The notes under the pieces are model-generated. The model worked only from the letters and a program-made list of their open reading frames with translations. It was not told the origin of the DNA and ran no database searches. DNA of 64,000 bases from Hygrocybe punicea. Lineage: Eukaryota > Basidiomycota > Agaricomycetes > Agaricales > Hygrophoraceae. The stretch spans positions 434,001 through 498,000 of the forward strand of contig OY744473.1 in assembly GCA_963556145.1 (NCBI GenBank), read 5' to 3'. Numbering within the stretch: the first letter of the stretch is position 1; each line of letters opens with the position of its first letter. Of the stretch, positions 10,688-21,064 are shown in pieces. A program made the position numbers and the translations under genes.

Positions 10688-11960
10688 CTACTCTGCAGAA
10701 TCAAGCCATGTTCGGACTTTCTTCAAGGTCGTCTCCGCCTTCAATACATGTACTTGATGCTGCCCCCCAGGCTTCCTCGCATTTCGCATCCATAATGCCA
10801 AGACCATGTTGGCAAAGTCAGGGGTGTCGCTTGCTTGCCAACCAACTGACCTTTCCTTCTTATGCCTGGCAGCTCGTGCATCGCGATCACGCACCTGCTG
10901 GGAACGTTTGTCATACCGACTACCACCTCCATTGTTGTAGTAAATATTCCTGGTTTGTTCTTGGGCGAAGAGTATAAATTGGGGCACTCCCCACGTTTTA
11001 AGGGTGGCACAACCATAGGCTACGTCGAAGACCAGAGGCGGCGGCCAATCATTACTGTCCGATTGTCTTGCATCAGAGTTGTGGGGAGCCAGGATCCCAG
11101 TGGCGATATCTTGGTTATTGAAGTGCTGAAACGTGAGGCGACTGACTGCGTCCGATGGTTGTACGCTAAAGTTGAGATGATCAGCACTGGGTTGTGTGAC
11201 GAGGTCCACATCGTTGACAGTCATTGCAAAATTGGGGGTCTATGAATTAAATCAACCACATGGAAGACAAAACGGGTTTAAAAAAAAAAGAAAAAAACTG
11301 ACTTGTAAAAAAGCGACTTCAGAGGCTCCAAAAGGAAAGTGTAGTTGTACGGCAAGGAGGATTCCATTACGTGGATCATTGATGTCGTCCAAGGGTGGGT
11401 CCACAGCTTCATGCCTATGATTGGCGAGATTGGTCATGTACTTGGCCTGGAATGAGAACTCGGAATGATTTCAGGAGATATTCAAAACACACCTGGTGTC
11501 CCTTTGCGTGAGGAATGATATGGCATGCCTGAAAGCATCCTGTACCAGTCATCACACAGGTTCCGTCATGAGCCACCACTCTGTCTCTGAAATCGTCCCG
11601 GCTGCCAGTGATGGAGATATCTGATGCATCTGAAGTTCTGTCGTCCATCAAATCAGGATCGAGCAAAAATGCCTCTGATATTGAAGGTGAGCGAGGGGTC
11701 CCTGGATGCCAAAATGACTATTCGCCTTGCGATACATAGTAATAAACTCCAGGCTGTATATTAGCTTGATAATAGTTGACCTCTAAGCCATCAGGTAAAG
11801 TGGAGATGTGGCCTTCGTTGCTGCAGATTGTAAAGCCAAGATAATGCAACCAGGTCAGAGGGTGTACCGAGAAGCGCTCACACGTGTTGACAACAACGGA
11901 TAGCGCAGGGTGGTATACATTATCGAATTTAATCTGAAGCTCGACGACGTTCGCGGCCAT
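10688..11960 (-). pseudogene. HNH endonuclease-domain protein with an in-frame stop
   Basis: Three exons join in phase on the minus strand: 11960-11493, 11446-11303 and 11239-10688, with introns of 46 and 63 bp (GTGTGT...CAG and GTCAGT...TAG). The product would be about 387 residues. The HNH_2-like core reads FRDRVVAHDGTCVMTG then CFQACHIIPHAKGHQ and NLANHR, giving the His-His and Asn/His positions of the nuclease. The family is expanded in basidiomycetes and its role is unknown. A TAG at 11718-11720 interrupts exon 1 after YYYVSQGE although the frame continues as SFWHPGTPRSPSI. A C-to-T change of CAG would explain it. Either a recent pseudogene or a sequencing error. Confidence 0.75.
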
Positions 11961-11965
11961 GTTCT

Positions 11966-12781
11966 TTGTACTTGTTTGTACCTACAAGTCAAGTCTTCCA
12001 GGATCAAAGCTTTGACAATTTGAGGACGGACACATGTACCAAGCTTTCCTCGCCAGCTTCTCAACCACAACCGCAACCACAGCCACAGTCTGATGCACCT
12101 CTTCTCCCTTTCCCAAGCGCCCAACTCGACCCGGGCATCCCACCCATGCCAAAGAAACCCCCTCTCATACCTTCTCGCCTACTCAACGACAATGTCAACC
12201 GTAACCATCAGCCAACACCCACATCGCCAACTCTCACAAAACCCAGACCACCACCACCACGCATGACACTACCCGCTGACGTCAGTTCCGTTGACTTTGA
12301 TGACGACAAGTACAACAACGACGATGACGATGATGACGACGACGATGATGAGGAAGAAGACGATGCGAAGGAGCGAGAGCAGCGTCAGTGTGTACTCACA
12401 AAATGGAGGGGACGTCAAATTCAAATGCAATCTTGGGCTCGGTGGACTCAGGGATTCTTTACATCTACATCCACGAGCAGACAATATCGCAGCGGGGGTT
12501 GCAGATTCCGCGAAGCAGATGATGCCAGTGGAAGGGTCTTTGAGAAGGGGAATGAACACTCGAGGACCTCTACCACTGCCATGGATAAGAACAACCACCT
12601 CCCCTCCCGATGGTCCTCTTCCACGCTTGCCCCTTCCATCACCGCTCTGCACACTGACGAAACCTCACCCCAATCTGCATCATCGAAGCTGCGGTTCTAC
12701 CTTGGCGCAGCAAGGAAACGATGGAGGTTGAAGAAGCTCCCGCCCTTGCCTCCCCCATCACCTTCTCCGTCCTCACTGTGA
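11966..12781 (+). CDS. Hypothetical low-complexity protein (Pro/Gln- and Asp-rich)
   Basis: A 271-codon open frame starts 6 bp from the HNH gene start, so the two are divergent. It has a PQ repeat (QPQPQPQPQ), a proline-rich part, and an acidic run of about ten Asp then Glu residues near residue 115-130, followed by basic and Ser/Thr-rich sequence. No domain is recognisable. A second frame downstream (12721-12912) encodes a hydrophobic segment ITFSVLTVIALTLALVAITN that could be a membrane helix reached by splicing. With such biased composition the open frame may be chance; the first in-frame Met after the shared promoter could also be at 12148 (MPKKPPLIPS). Confidence 0.35.
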   Translation: MYLFVPTSQVFQDQSFDNLRTDTCTKLSSPASQPQPQPQPQSDAPLLPFPSAQLDPGIPPMPKKPPLIPSRLLNDNVNRNHQPTPTSPTLTKPRPPPPRMTLPADVSSVDFDDDKYNNDDDDDDDDDDEEEDDAKEREQRQCVLTKWRGRQIQMQSWARWTQGFFTSTSTSRQYRSGGCRFREADDASGRVFEKGNEHSRTSTTAMDKNNHLPSRWSSSTLAPSITALHTDETSPQSASSKLRFYLGAARKRWRLKKLPPLPPPSPSPSSL

Positions 12782-13320
12782 TTGCCCTCACGCTCGCCCT
12801 TGTCGCCATCACTAACATCACCATCACCATTGTCCCTCCTCCTCCTTCACAATGGTATGGCCATGGTTATGTGAGAGGGTGGCACAGGGACTCACATGTC
12901 GTTCCCCAATGATGCCTATGACACATACGACGCCCCCCACTCCAATGATGACGTCGATCAGGAGGCGTAGGAGCAACACCAGCACCAGCACCAGCAGCAC
13001 ATCGTCGTGTGGGAGGAGTGATGATAGAGAGTGCGGATTCCAGCTGGTTGAGGGGGAAGCTGATCCCAATGGAGATGTTTTTGCGCACAGCGGCAACGAC
13101 AGCATGAGCAAATTTATGAAAATGCATTCTCTTGTTTTGGGGTTTTTCCAATCTTTTTTTTTGTTGCCTATTCGTGTGTTTGTCTGTGTCTATATCATTG
13201 CTCCTGCTCTCGTTTCTTAGATCTATGTTATCAATCGTGTCTGTCATCCATTTTGCATTGCATCAAATTTCCCCACAAAGCCAGACACTGAGACATCTAT
13301 CCTATATGTATCCTTCAAGC
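12782..13320. other. Intergenic or possible 3' exons, nothing firm
   Basis: Contains Ser/Thr-rich frames (12852-13220, plus) and T-rich stretches. No domain, repeat or RNA gene recognised. It may hold the end of the low-complexity gene starting at 11966. Confidence 0.3.
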
Positions 13321-13326
13321 CAATCA

Positions 13327-13972
13327 CTATTCGGCAGCAGTACAACCTATTTCAACATGAATAGCATGTTTACGGGCAATGATCAGTTGGACGTGCGGCA
13401 ACCCATAACTTTGAAGATAAGCATTGGCTTGTGCTCCAGTCAATGCATTGATCGCATCAATGTCCATTAAAGCAGGGAGAAAGTTCTAAAAAAATCATAT
13501 AAAAATTTGAATCTAGTACTAAGGAAGCTGAGCATGGGGGGAAATGACAGGCTGACCGGTGGCACTGTTGGTAAACTCCCATCAGGAAAAGGGACTACTT
13601 TGAACTGCCGAGTACGACCATCACCACATGCAAGGTTATATGTCTATATGGAAAGCAAATGCCAGTGAGAGTGACATCTTTGAGGGGTTAGCTGCTCACC
13701 ACATTAGTAGCATGAATCACTGGTGCCAATCCAGCTACCAATCCAGCTGCTAAAGCAGGTGCAAACCAAGGAGGAGCTACATCTGTGAACATTTGGTGCT
13801 GGGCATGATGGAGTTTCCCTATATTGAAAATGTGCCGCTCACTGATCCCAGCATGAGCCTGGATAAGTTCTGCTTTGTAAATCTCCCCTCTCCTGATGTC
13901 ATCACTGGTAGCAGAGAGTGGAGTACCGGCCTCTGTAAAAATGATACAGAATCAGAGACCACCTGGCAACAT
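13327..13972 (-). CDS. Small Mug135-like protein (basidiomycete family)
   Basis: Minus-strand exons join in phase to give a protein of about 160 residues. The N-terminal half reads TSDDIRRGEIYKAELIQAH then a hydrophobic part APPWFAPALAAGLVAGLAP. The C-terminal half reads FKVVPFPDGSLPTVPP, then after an intron of about 70 bp, MDIDAINALTGAQANAYLQ and the end RKHAIHVEIGCTAAE, stop at 13327-13329. This PFPDG...L..V.AI..LT..Q...Y...YG...IGCT layout resembles the Mug135 C-terminal-like domain found in many small Agaricomycete proteins of unknown role; the family name is from memory. The start at 13972 needs a 32-bp intron and is doubtful. A Plavaka element begins 27 bp upstream (13999), so its own promoter may be lost. 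Confidence 0.55.
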
Positions 13973-13998
13973 GATAACTTGGCTCCATACGATAACTA

Positions 13999-14015
13999 GC
14001 ATCAGCAAATCAGCA
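13999..14015 (+). repeat. Plavaka left terminal inverted repeat
   Basis: GCATCAGCAAATCAGCA, the exact reverse complement of 21046-21062. Confidence 0.75.
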
Positions 14016-14186
14016 TTTTGTCTGAGAACACTGAGAGACCTGAAATTCTCTGAACCATCTGAACCATTTCTGAACCATCTGAACCATCTCTGAACCATCC
14101 GAACTGTCTCTCTGAACTGTCTGACGTGCAAAATAAAATAAAATATAAGATATATAATATATAATATAATTAGATAGAAGTGGAAG

Positions 14187-17100
14187 TTAAAAGGCAATCT
14201 CGTTCGCATGATGATTAGCAAACTTGTTGACGTAGTATGATCGGAAGGCTCCCAGTGAATTTGAAAAGGTGATATGACAAGGAAGGAACTCCTCTCCAAA
14301 CACCGGAACAAGCAGGGCTCCTCGCAGAATGCATTCAGTATGAATGACAGCTTGAACTGGTGTCCCATTGTGATCCAGGTCCGGCTCAACAATCCACATC
14401 CCAGTATCTTCACAAGGGGCATCACCAATTGTAGAAAACCACTGCACTAATGCACATGGGTATTGCTTCGCTTCATGAGTGAACCTAAAGAAGAATTGGA
14501 CACGGGCAACATGCAAGCTACGTATTCCTTCCAGGTCTGAGTCCTTCGTGACAAAAATACAGTAATTCCGCGGCGCGCCACCATACCAAGATGCCGTTGC
14601 CCGAATCCTCTCACAATACATGCCCCAAATCCCAGATGGGTCACTGGGTGCATAGAACCTAGCAACTTCTGATGGAACAACATAAATGTGGCTTCAAATG
14701 AGAGGACATTGATCAAGGTCCACTTCTTCTCCAGGTAAGATAGCATCGGGGTGCAATTGATCATAAAGGAATTGGCGCATGAGCTCGGGAAGCCCTGGAA
14801 GGTCAAGTTGTTCTATGAGAGAATGCAGCTGATGAGGATACTGAGATCTGGGTGCTACCAACAAAGTAATTAGTTACAGAAATTCACCTTCAGCCAGGAG
14901 ATTACACACCTGAACGAATTGCCAAAGTAGCTTCTGCAAAAACATGGGGACCCAAAACGGCACCTGCATCAGCACCATTTAGTTGAATGTCCAGCAGAAC
15001 CGGTGTAACCTCAGTTGGATCTGGAGGATGACCACGGATGTCAATGCCAAGCATCCGTCATTCCATGAAATCAACACGAGACATGGCCAATTTATCAAGC
15101 CGCTGATTGGTAAGTAGCATTTGCCCGAGTGCTTTGTGATGACTTGAACGGCGCCAAGGTTCTTTGACAGCTTTTATGTGTTTAGACTCTGTTATCGATG
15201 AGCAAAGTCCATTGAGTGAGCCAAACTGCTCAATAACCCATCGATAGTGGACCAAAGAATGCTGCCTTGGCAATGAAATGCCATCTGGGCAGACACCCTC
15301 AACCTCAAAGATCACTCGATCACGATGAAATCGGGCAAGGGCATCATCCACGGCTGCTAAGCTTGCTTCTGTATGGACAGAATGGCGAACGAGGTAGCAG
15401 AAATCTAGAAACACAATTTGGGCAGGTACATGGCTGGAAATTGCAGGGAGATATACCTGAAAAGCAACATTAGCATAAACCGCTCATTGTTAGACATTGT
15501 ATGGATACCTTCATAAGGGCCTTGGAATCATCTCCAGTCCATTGTGCAAAGCCTCGGCCCTCTGGGAAACGCCGTAAGCCAGGAAAAGGTGGCACAGCAG
15601 CAATCCTGAGTCAACAATGGGACATTAGCGGTGAAAAAATAAAATAAATGGAAAATGTACCGGCGATCAATGTCAGCCAAGATTCTAGCTGTGCCAGCTG
15701 CACCATGTTTGATTTCTAGATACTCATTGACCCAGGTGACCAAATGGTCCTTAAATGTGCCCTTAATGACCTGGTGGAGAAGATCGGATGTAATAAGTTC
15801 ATGTATGTCAGCACGAGGGAAGGATGCTGTGAAGGGCTGGCAATAATTTTGAGTTAGCATGCCATGGAGGTCAAGATAAGAAGGTGAATGCATACCGTAA
15901 TGTCGCCAACTACACCAAAGTCCTTCCACAGCACTTTGAGATCAAATTCCTCGATAAGCACAGCTGAGTAATCTTGGGTGCGATGGAGGCCTTCGCCGTC
16001 CAGATTCTCTGGTATAGCTGTGCATCTTGAGTTGATACAAGTCAGTATCCGACTGTGCAGAGGAAAATCACCAACTTAACATACCTTGGGCACCAACCCT
16101 GAACGACACATGAAAGAAGTACTTGCTCGGGATAATCCGCAATATAAGGACCAATCCCATATACTACTCGACAATAATGACCATCGGGACAAAGTGTGAT
16201 CTCTGGTGTAGTCATGCCTGAGTGGAGTGGTTCCAATATTGCGGCCAGAGATGAATGAAATAGTTGACGGCAAAATTTCCGAAATGCTGGGTTGGCCTCG
16301 TATTCCTTGTCCGCTATAGGCAGGTTCTGTCAATGATCAACACATCTAGTTTGGATCACGTACTTTTGGGTATGGCAAGAAATCCTAAAATAGAAACTGC
16401 ATTTCAGTGAGGGAACATTCAATATTACCCACTGTATGCTTCCTTGGGGAATGTCCACAGCAGTACCCGACATGCCTGTACCAACAGATACTGTTGTCTT
16501 ATCACTGCCCAATATAATCGGAACAAACATCACTCCATGGGCATCATCAGATTCTGCAATAATATCCTGAAAGGCACGTTAGCATGGAATTCAGCCAGGA
16601 AAAGAAACCACACACCGCCTGACACCAAGCCCAATTACCAGACATCAGGTTTGTCCACCTCCACTTCCCGTTCTCATCGAAATCTTGATATGGTGCATAA
16701 TCAATTTCATCTTTGAAATTTGGGTTGGTGAGTTGGTTCTGGATCACCAGACGTGGATTGCAGTGCCATACTTCATACTCCATAGTCATCCATGGTGGGA
16801 TATTATCGACAGGTTGTCTGCCAGCATATGAGACAGAAAATGAGTCCCATGGCGCATTCCCGAGAATGGTTGAGTCAATCAAGTCATAGAGATGCTTTTT
16901 CCAAGTAAAAGGTGGGGTACCACTGTGGTCGGCCCACATGTCCATAAGATCATTAATCTGTTCTCCTGGCATCTGGTTTCAACGGAAAAGAAAGTCTGCA
17001 ATCTCAAATTCAGAGCAAGATGCGTAAGGTGAAAAGTCATTAGAAGATTTATTCTCCGGAGTTGGTGGCATAAGAGAATCAAGGTAATTTCCATTTCTGT

Positions 17101-17419
17101 CACAAGAGATTCCTGGATAATGTGTTAGGAAAATAAATGACAGTGCTTAGAGGATGTACGTACCATCAAGAATTGGATGCCGCTTGTGGGAGCCTGAATT
17201 AGGAGTGAATGATTCTGAGTCTCCATCTCCGTGCCAGTTCTCATCCATAAACTCTTGGTTGGCATCAGTCTGAATGGGTGGAGATCGTCGAGGTTGTTGT
17301 AGTATTGGAGGATGAATGGAATTCTTATGTTGCATGTAACCAGAGCAGTTTTTGAAACTCCTGTTCTTGCCTTTACACAACCCCAGGTTGCAAAAAAATG
17401 TGCGAGATTGAGCTGACAT
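14187..17419 (-). pseudogene. Plavaka transposase (multi-exon, two in-frame TGA stops)
   Basis: The start at 17419 (MSAQSRTFFCNLGLCKGKN) gives an N-terminal C2H2-like finger (CNLGLC...CSGYMQHKNSIH), as in other Plavaka proteins. Characteristic blocks follow on successive exons: PFTWKKHLYDLIDSTILGN, FKDEIDYAPYQDFDENGKW, NLMSGNWAWCQA, PIILGSDKTTVSVGTG, LCPDGHYCRVVYGIGPYIAD, then ADIHELITSDLLHQVIKGTF, and a C-terminal VEGVCPDGISLPRQHSLVHY and EQFGSLNGLCSSITESKHIK. The protein carries a DDE/D-type nuclease fold that excises and inserts the element, but I could not assign each acidic residue. Frame-preserving TGA codons at 15058-15060 and 14694-14696 break the last third. Introns are about 50 bp. 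Confidence 0.85.
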
Positions 17420-17522
17420 GTTGATGGCAGTACAAGATGGAGTGGCAACTACAGTTGAAGGCGATGGCCCCAGGCCAGTTCAAAGTCCCTGGATATAGGA
17501 CTTTAAAAATAAAAATAAAAAG
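17420..17522. promoter_or_regulatory. Bidirectional promoter interval of the Plavaka genes
   Basis: Only 103 bp separate the start codons of the two divergent genes, so their promoters must overlap or lie within the coding regions. No TATA box is evident. Confidence 0.4.
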
Positions 17523-19915
17523 TTGAACGACATGCATACGTCAGTGCAACAAACCACAACTCCGTCAACAATGCCTCCTCCACCCAATATTCATGCCCAG
17601 ACTACTGCCACTAATAAGCAGGTCAAAAAACCTCGAGGACAAAAGCAGAATACTCACCTGGAGTCGAAATCTGTGGCTCCACCGCTTGAACCTCTTAAGC
17701 TGGCTAGCAAAGTCCAAGCTACTGACGTGTCAGCAGCTGGATTCCAAAACCAGTGTCCACGACGCGCCAATGCAAATCTTCACCCAGGGTTGCCTGATGT
17801 CAAGGTAACGAAGCCGTGAAGAACCTCTGCACAGGTCCTTGCCGACAAAATGGCAGCTCTCACTAAAAAGAAAAAGAAGGAAGATGCTCTTGCTGCATTG
17901 AGGGAGGCGAGCATAAAAAGAGTAGCCGCAGTCGAAGATGGGATGGTTGTTGATGATGAGAAAAGGACAGCTGAAGCAGCTCGGCCACCTGCAGGAAAGG
18001 TTACTAAAAATCTTGCTAAATGTTTACCCCCAGTAGTTGAGAACAACAAAGTCACCATGGAAACTGTTGACATGGACTCACTTACTGAAGACTCGGATCG
18101 CAATGTGCCAGCCCTTGTGTTTCCTAGCAGGGTGCTTGACCCTGATGAGCAATCCCAGGCACTGATTACCCCAGAGAGGCTCGCCCTCCGTGTCCATTAT
18201 GAGGAGGAGGAGGAGACTGACACGGGTGCTGGTATGGGCCTTCAGGAGAATGGTACGTTATTACTATGGACAGTGCAAACAAATACTGACATGTACAGTA
18301 CTCCTAGATCGGGACTCTGAAAGATTAGTTGATGTTGATTTTGAAATGGGTGAAGTGGCCAGCATGAAGAAAAAAGGTGTCAAGGCTGCGGCAGCCATTC
18401 CAATCAATAACGATAGACCAGCCAAGGTGAAAGAGAAGAAGGTTCACATATCAAAGCAATCGCAAATCCAATCAGCACGATTAGTAAGGCCTCTCCTTAA
18501 AAGGAAACTTGAACATGAGGTCGATGGGCAAGTATCCTGAATTGATTTACCTTGCAATTCCTGATGCATGCTTCAGTTCTGTGAAGAAAGTCAAACACGC
18601 AAACCTGGCAGGACTCCTCCCAAAATTCAAAAATAGTGTCGCAAAGGCACCTAACTTATGGGCTAAAGCTGTCACTCCTAGCCACTTCAATTCTGACCCT
18701 CCTCGCCAAACTGGCTCATTTGGAGGGAACACTGATGGTTATGACAGTGCTACCAACATGTATGGTGGCCTTATGGATGAGGATGAGACTGCAGAGGGGG
18801 CAGCACAGCCGGTTGTCAGAATGCTAAAAGGCATTCCAGTATGTATACCCATCTCCTGATTTCCGGTTGATGGGTTACTGAAACATATCACTCTTGTACT
18901 CGCAGTCCATTGCCAAAATCACAAGGGGTGCTCCTGCCATCAAAGTCGAGATGGAAGATGTTGCACACTCTGGCAAGTCCAATACTCGGCTCTGTGCAAG
19001 CAACCTTCTGGTTGACATGAAGAACAATTGGGCCAACAAGTTCTGTCCACTCTGGCACAACTTCCTCGGAACGCTCAATGACCCCTGGGATACCAACGAC
19101 CCCACAATTAGAGCAGAAATGCAAATCTGCTTCGACTCAATCTTCCCTAACAGTGAACAGGGTACAATTGAGCTGACTGATGTTTTCTTTTCAGTGGTTT
19201 GTCATTTGAGTCCTCATATACTCTTACTAATCATGAATATAAAGGCTATGCAACGGTTTTATGACTGGAGGGCGAAATTTGCGAAGAAGGCTGTTAGCCT
19301 GCTTGCCGCCTTCTTTGAGGCTGAAGATGTTGCATAAAAATCTTCTGAAGACAAAAAATGGCGTGCCAATTACGCCAAGTGGGCCCTTGGGCCTGGGCTT
19401 CCGTTTTTATATGTCAATGGAGACCCCTCAGTATGTTTTTTCACAAATCATACCCATGCTGATCTTGTACTGTGAATTTTTAGATTAAGCAGGACACATT
19501 TAAATCAGAGTTTATCCTCAAGCTTTTAGCTGTGCATCTTGCTGATACTGCGAGTGCACCGGAAGAATTTTTGGTGAATGAACCCCCACATGCAGCACTG
19601 ATATTATCACTCACGGTGGTGAGTATTTTTGACAGTAACTGACCCATGAGCTGACCTCATACCCAGCTTGAATGTGCTCTGAAATACATGATATCTGGGA
19701 CATCAACATTTGGTAATGACAAAGCAGCAGATAAATTCTCGGAAACAAACTGGTACCATTCAAGCAAGAAATATGTGGCCTACGTGGCAAAGATTGGCCT
19801 GAAAACATGGGCCCAGATAATGCAGGGTGCACATGGCACCAAGAACGCCAGGTCAACCAAGACAACAGCAATAGATGATGGCGATGAGTGTGCAGAAATA
19901 TCAGAACTGGAGTGA
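17523..19915 (+). pseudogene. Plavaka-linked accessory ORF (Agaricomycete transposon-associated protein)
   Basis: A multi-exon gene divergent from the transposase, 104 bp away. Exons include 17523-17804, 17835-18252 and 18299 onward with GTAACG/GTACGT donors. The N-terminal half is basic and low-complexity (LTKKKKKEDALAALREAS is a likely coiled coil). The C-terminal half contains NNWANKFCPLWHNFLGTL, FYDWRAKFAKKAVSLL, WALGPGLPFLYVNGD, FILKLLAVHLADTASAPEEF and FSETNWYHSSKKYVAYVAK. I recognise this C-terminal arrangement from proteins that accompany Plavaka elements in mushrooms, perhaps a DNA-binding partner similar in role to TnpA; that role is inference. A TAA at 19335-19337 interrupts the frame (…AEDVA then KSSEDKKW), so the copy is probably broken. 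Confidence 0.65.
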
Positions 19916-20079
19916 AGTACATGATTTATCTCGAAAGCAAACTGCCACTCATATTTTTCATAGAATTAGATTTCTTTTCAGCGAAGTTGGGGTGGCAGTG
20001 GCAAGTTTGCTTGCAAAATCATGAGGGGCAGGAACCTGATTAGACTAGTATAGCATGGACACAATCATATTGTATGTGA

Positions 20080-20808
20080 TAGTGCTGCCAAAGTTCAGTT
20101 CAGAACCGATCCGAACCCGGTTCGAACTCTGAACCGAACCGGAAGTTCAGTTCAGTCCAGCACCTTGGGCTGAACTGAACCCCGGGTCCAGTTCGGGGTT
20201 CAGGCAACCCCCAGGTTGTCTAAACGGTTCACGAGCGGTTCTGAACTGCCGAACCGATGTCCGCAGGTATTTATATTTCGCTCCAAACAAAGTTTTTACT
20301 CATATGCCGATTCAGCAAATTTCCGTTTTAGTCGACTAAACTTTATTTTCAGCCACCGACCACCACCACTCTGAAATGCCTCGAACGCTTGCGTTCGAGG
20401 CAAATAGGTAAGTTTCACTTTCATTATTGTTTGTTCCTCATTCACTAATACTTATGTAGGCACGATGGATGACAACAACGACAACAACGACGCACGACGC
20501 AAGCACCAGCACCAGCACCAGCATCAGAGGTGGCAGCAGTGGCGGCACCAGCACCAGCATCAGAGGTGGCAGCAGTGGTGGCACCAGCACCAGCACTAAC
20601 ACCAACACCACCACCACCATAGCGGTCAACAAACCGCCCCAAAACGAGAGAAATGCATGAACTCGGATCGGGCCCCGAAAAAAAAATGTGAACGGTTCAG
20701 GGCGGTTCAGGTTCAGTTCACGTGAAATCCTGAACTGATCCCGGAGTTCAGTTCAGGGTTCAGCCAAAATGGGTCTGAACTGGACTGAACTGAACTTCGG
20801 TAGCACTA
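20080..20808. mobile_element. Non-autonomous hAT element (MITE-like), 729 bp, with 8-bp TSD
   Basis: The terminal inverted repeats are TAGTGCTGCCAAAGTTCAGT at the left and, read inward from the right, TAGTGCTACCGAAGTTCAGT. Both sides are flanked by the identical 8-bp duplication GTATGTGA (20072-20079 and 20809-20816), which is diagnostic for the hAT superfamily. Many subterminal GTTCAG / CTGAAC motifs lie in both orientations and could be transposase-binding sites. A short frame starting MPRTLAFEANR (20376) followed by a GT-donor may be a relic of a transposase start. No transposase domain is present. It lies inside the Plavaka element, so it is the younger of the two. Confidence 0.92.
20508..20600 (+). 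repeat. Short direct repeat inside the hAT MITE
   Basis: CACCAGCACCAGCATCAGAG followed by GTGGCAGCAGTGG occurs twice, 33-36 bp apart. It creates Thr/Ser/Gly-repeat frames that are not genes. Confidence 0.7.
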
Positions 20809-21045
20809 GTATGTGAGCCGTTTTTGAAAAATATGATTCTATTTTTGAATCTACTACAGTACTGAGCATCTACCGAAATACTACTGGAATTGATCTGATG
20901 CTCCTCTGGTCCCGTTGAGGGTCATCTGATTGTAGTCTGATGTGTCTGGTCCAGTGGGGGATCTACTGACATACCTGGGTGTCTGAACCTATCTGAACTG
21001 TCTGCCACAGACACTACCAGACGCCACCAGATCCTTCAGTGGAAT

Positions 21046-21062
21046 TGCTGATTTGCTGATGC
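21046..21062 (-). repeat. Plavaka right terminal inverted repeat
   Basis: TGCTGATTTGCTGATGC on plus, the exact reverse complement of 13999-14015. It lies directly next to the large palindrome that begins at 21065. Confidence 0.75.
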
Positions 21063-21064
21063 GA

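Larger units (their letters stand above)
13999..21062. mobile_element. Plavaka (CACTA-type) DNA transposon, complete ends
   Basis: Perfect 17-bp terminal inverted repeats, GCATCAGCAAATCAGCA at 13999-14015 and its complement at 21046-21062, bracket about 7.06 kb. Inside are a minus-strand Plavaka transposase gene and a divergent plus-strand accessory gene separated by about 100 bp. Subterminal CTGAAC/CTGTCTG repeats occur at both ends (14044-14125 and 20989-21005). A non-autonomous hAT element (20080-20808) is nested in the right part. Nonsense codons in both genes suggest the copy is inactive. A 2-bp flank identity (GC) is possible but too short to prove a target duplication. Confidence 0.8.

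Noticed and set aside
12269..12652. Minus-strand frame with Val/Ile-rich stretch (VVIIVIVVVVLVV)
   Set aside because: Antisense of the Asp-rich GAT/GAC repeat of the plus-strand frame, not a real membrane segment.
20438..20660. Thr/Ser/Gly- and Val/Leu-rich repeat frames
   Set aside because: Produced by CACCAG/GGTGGCAGCAG repeats inside the hAT MITE.
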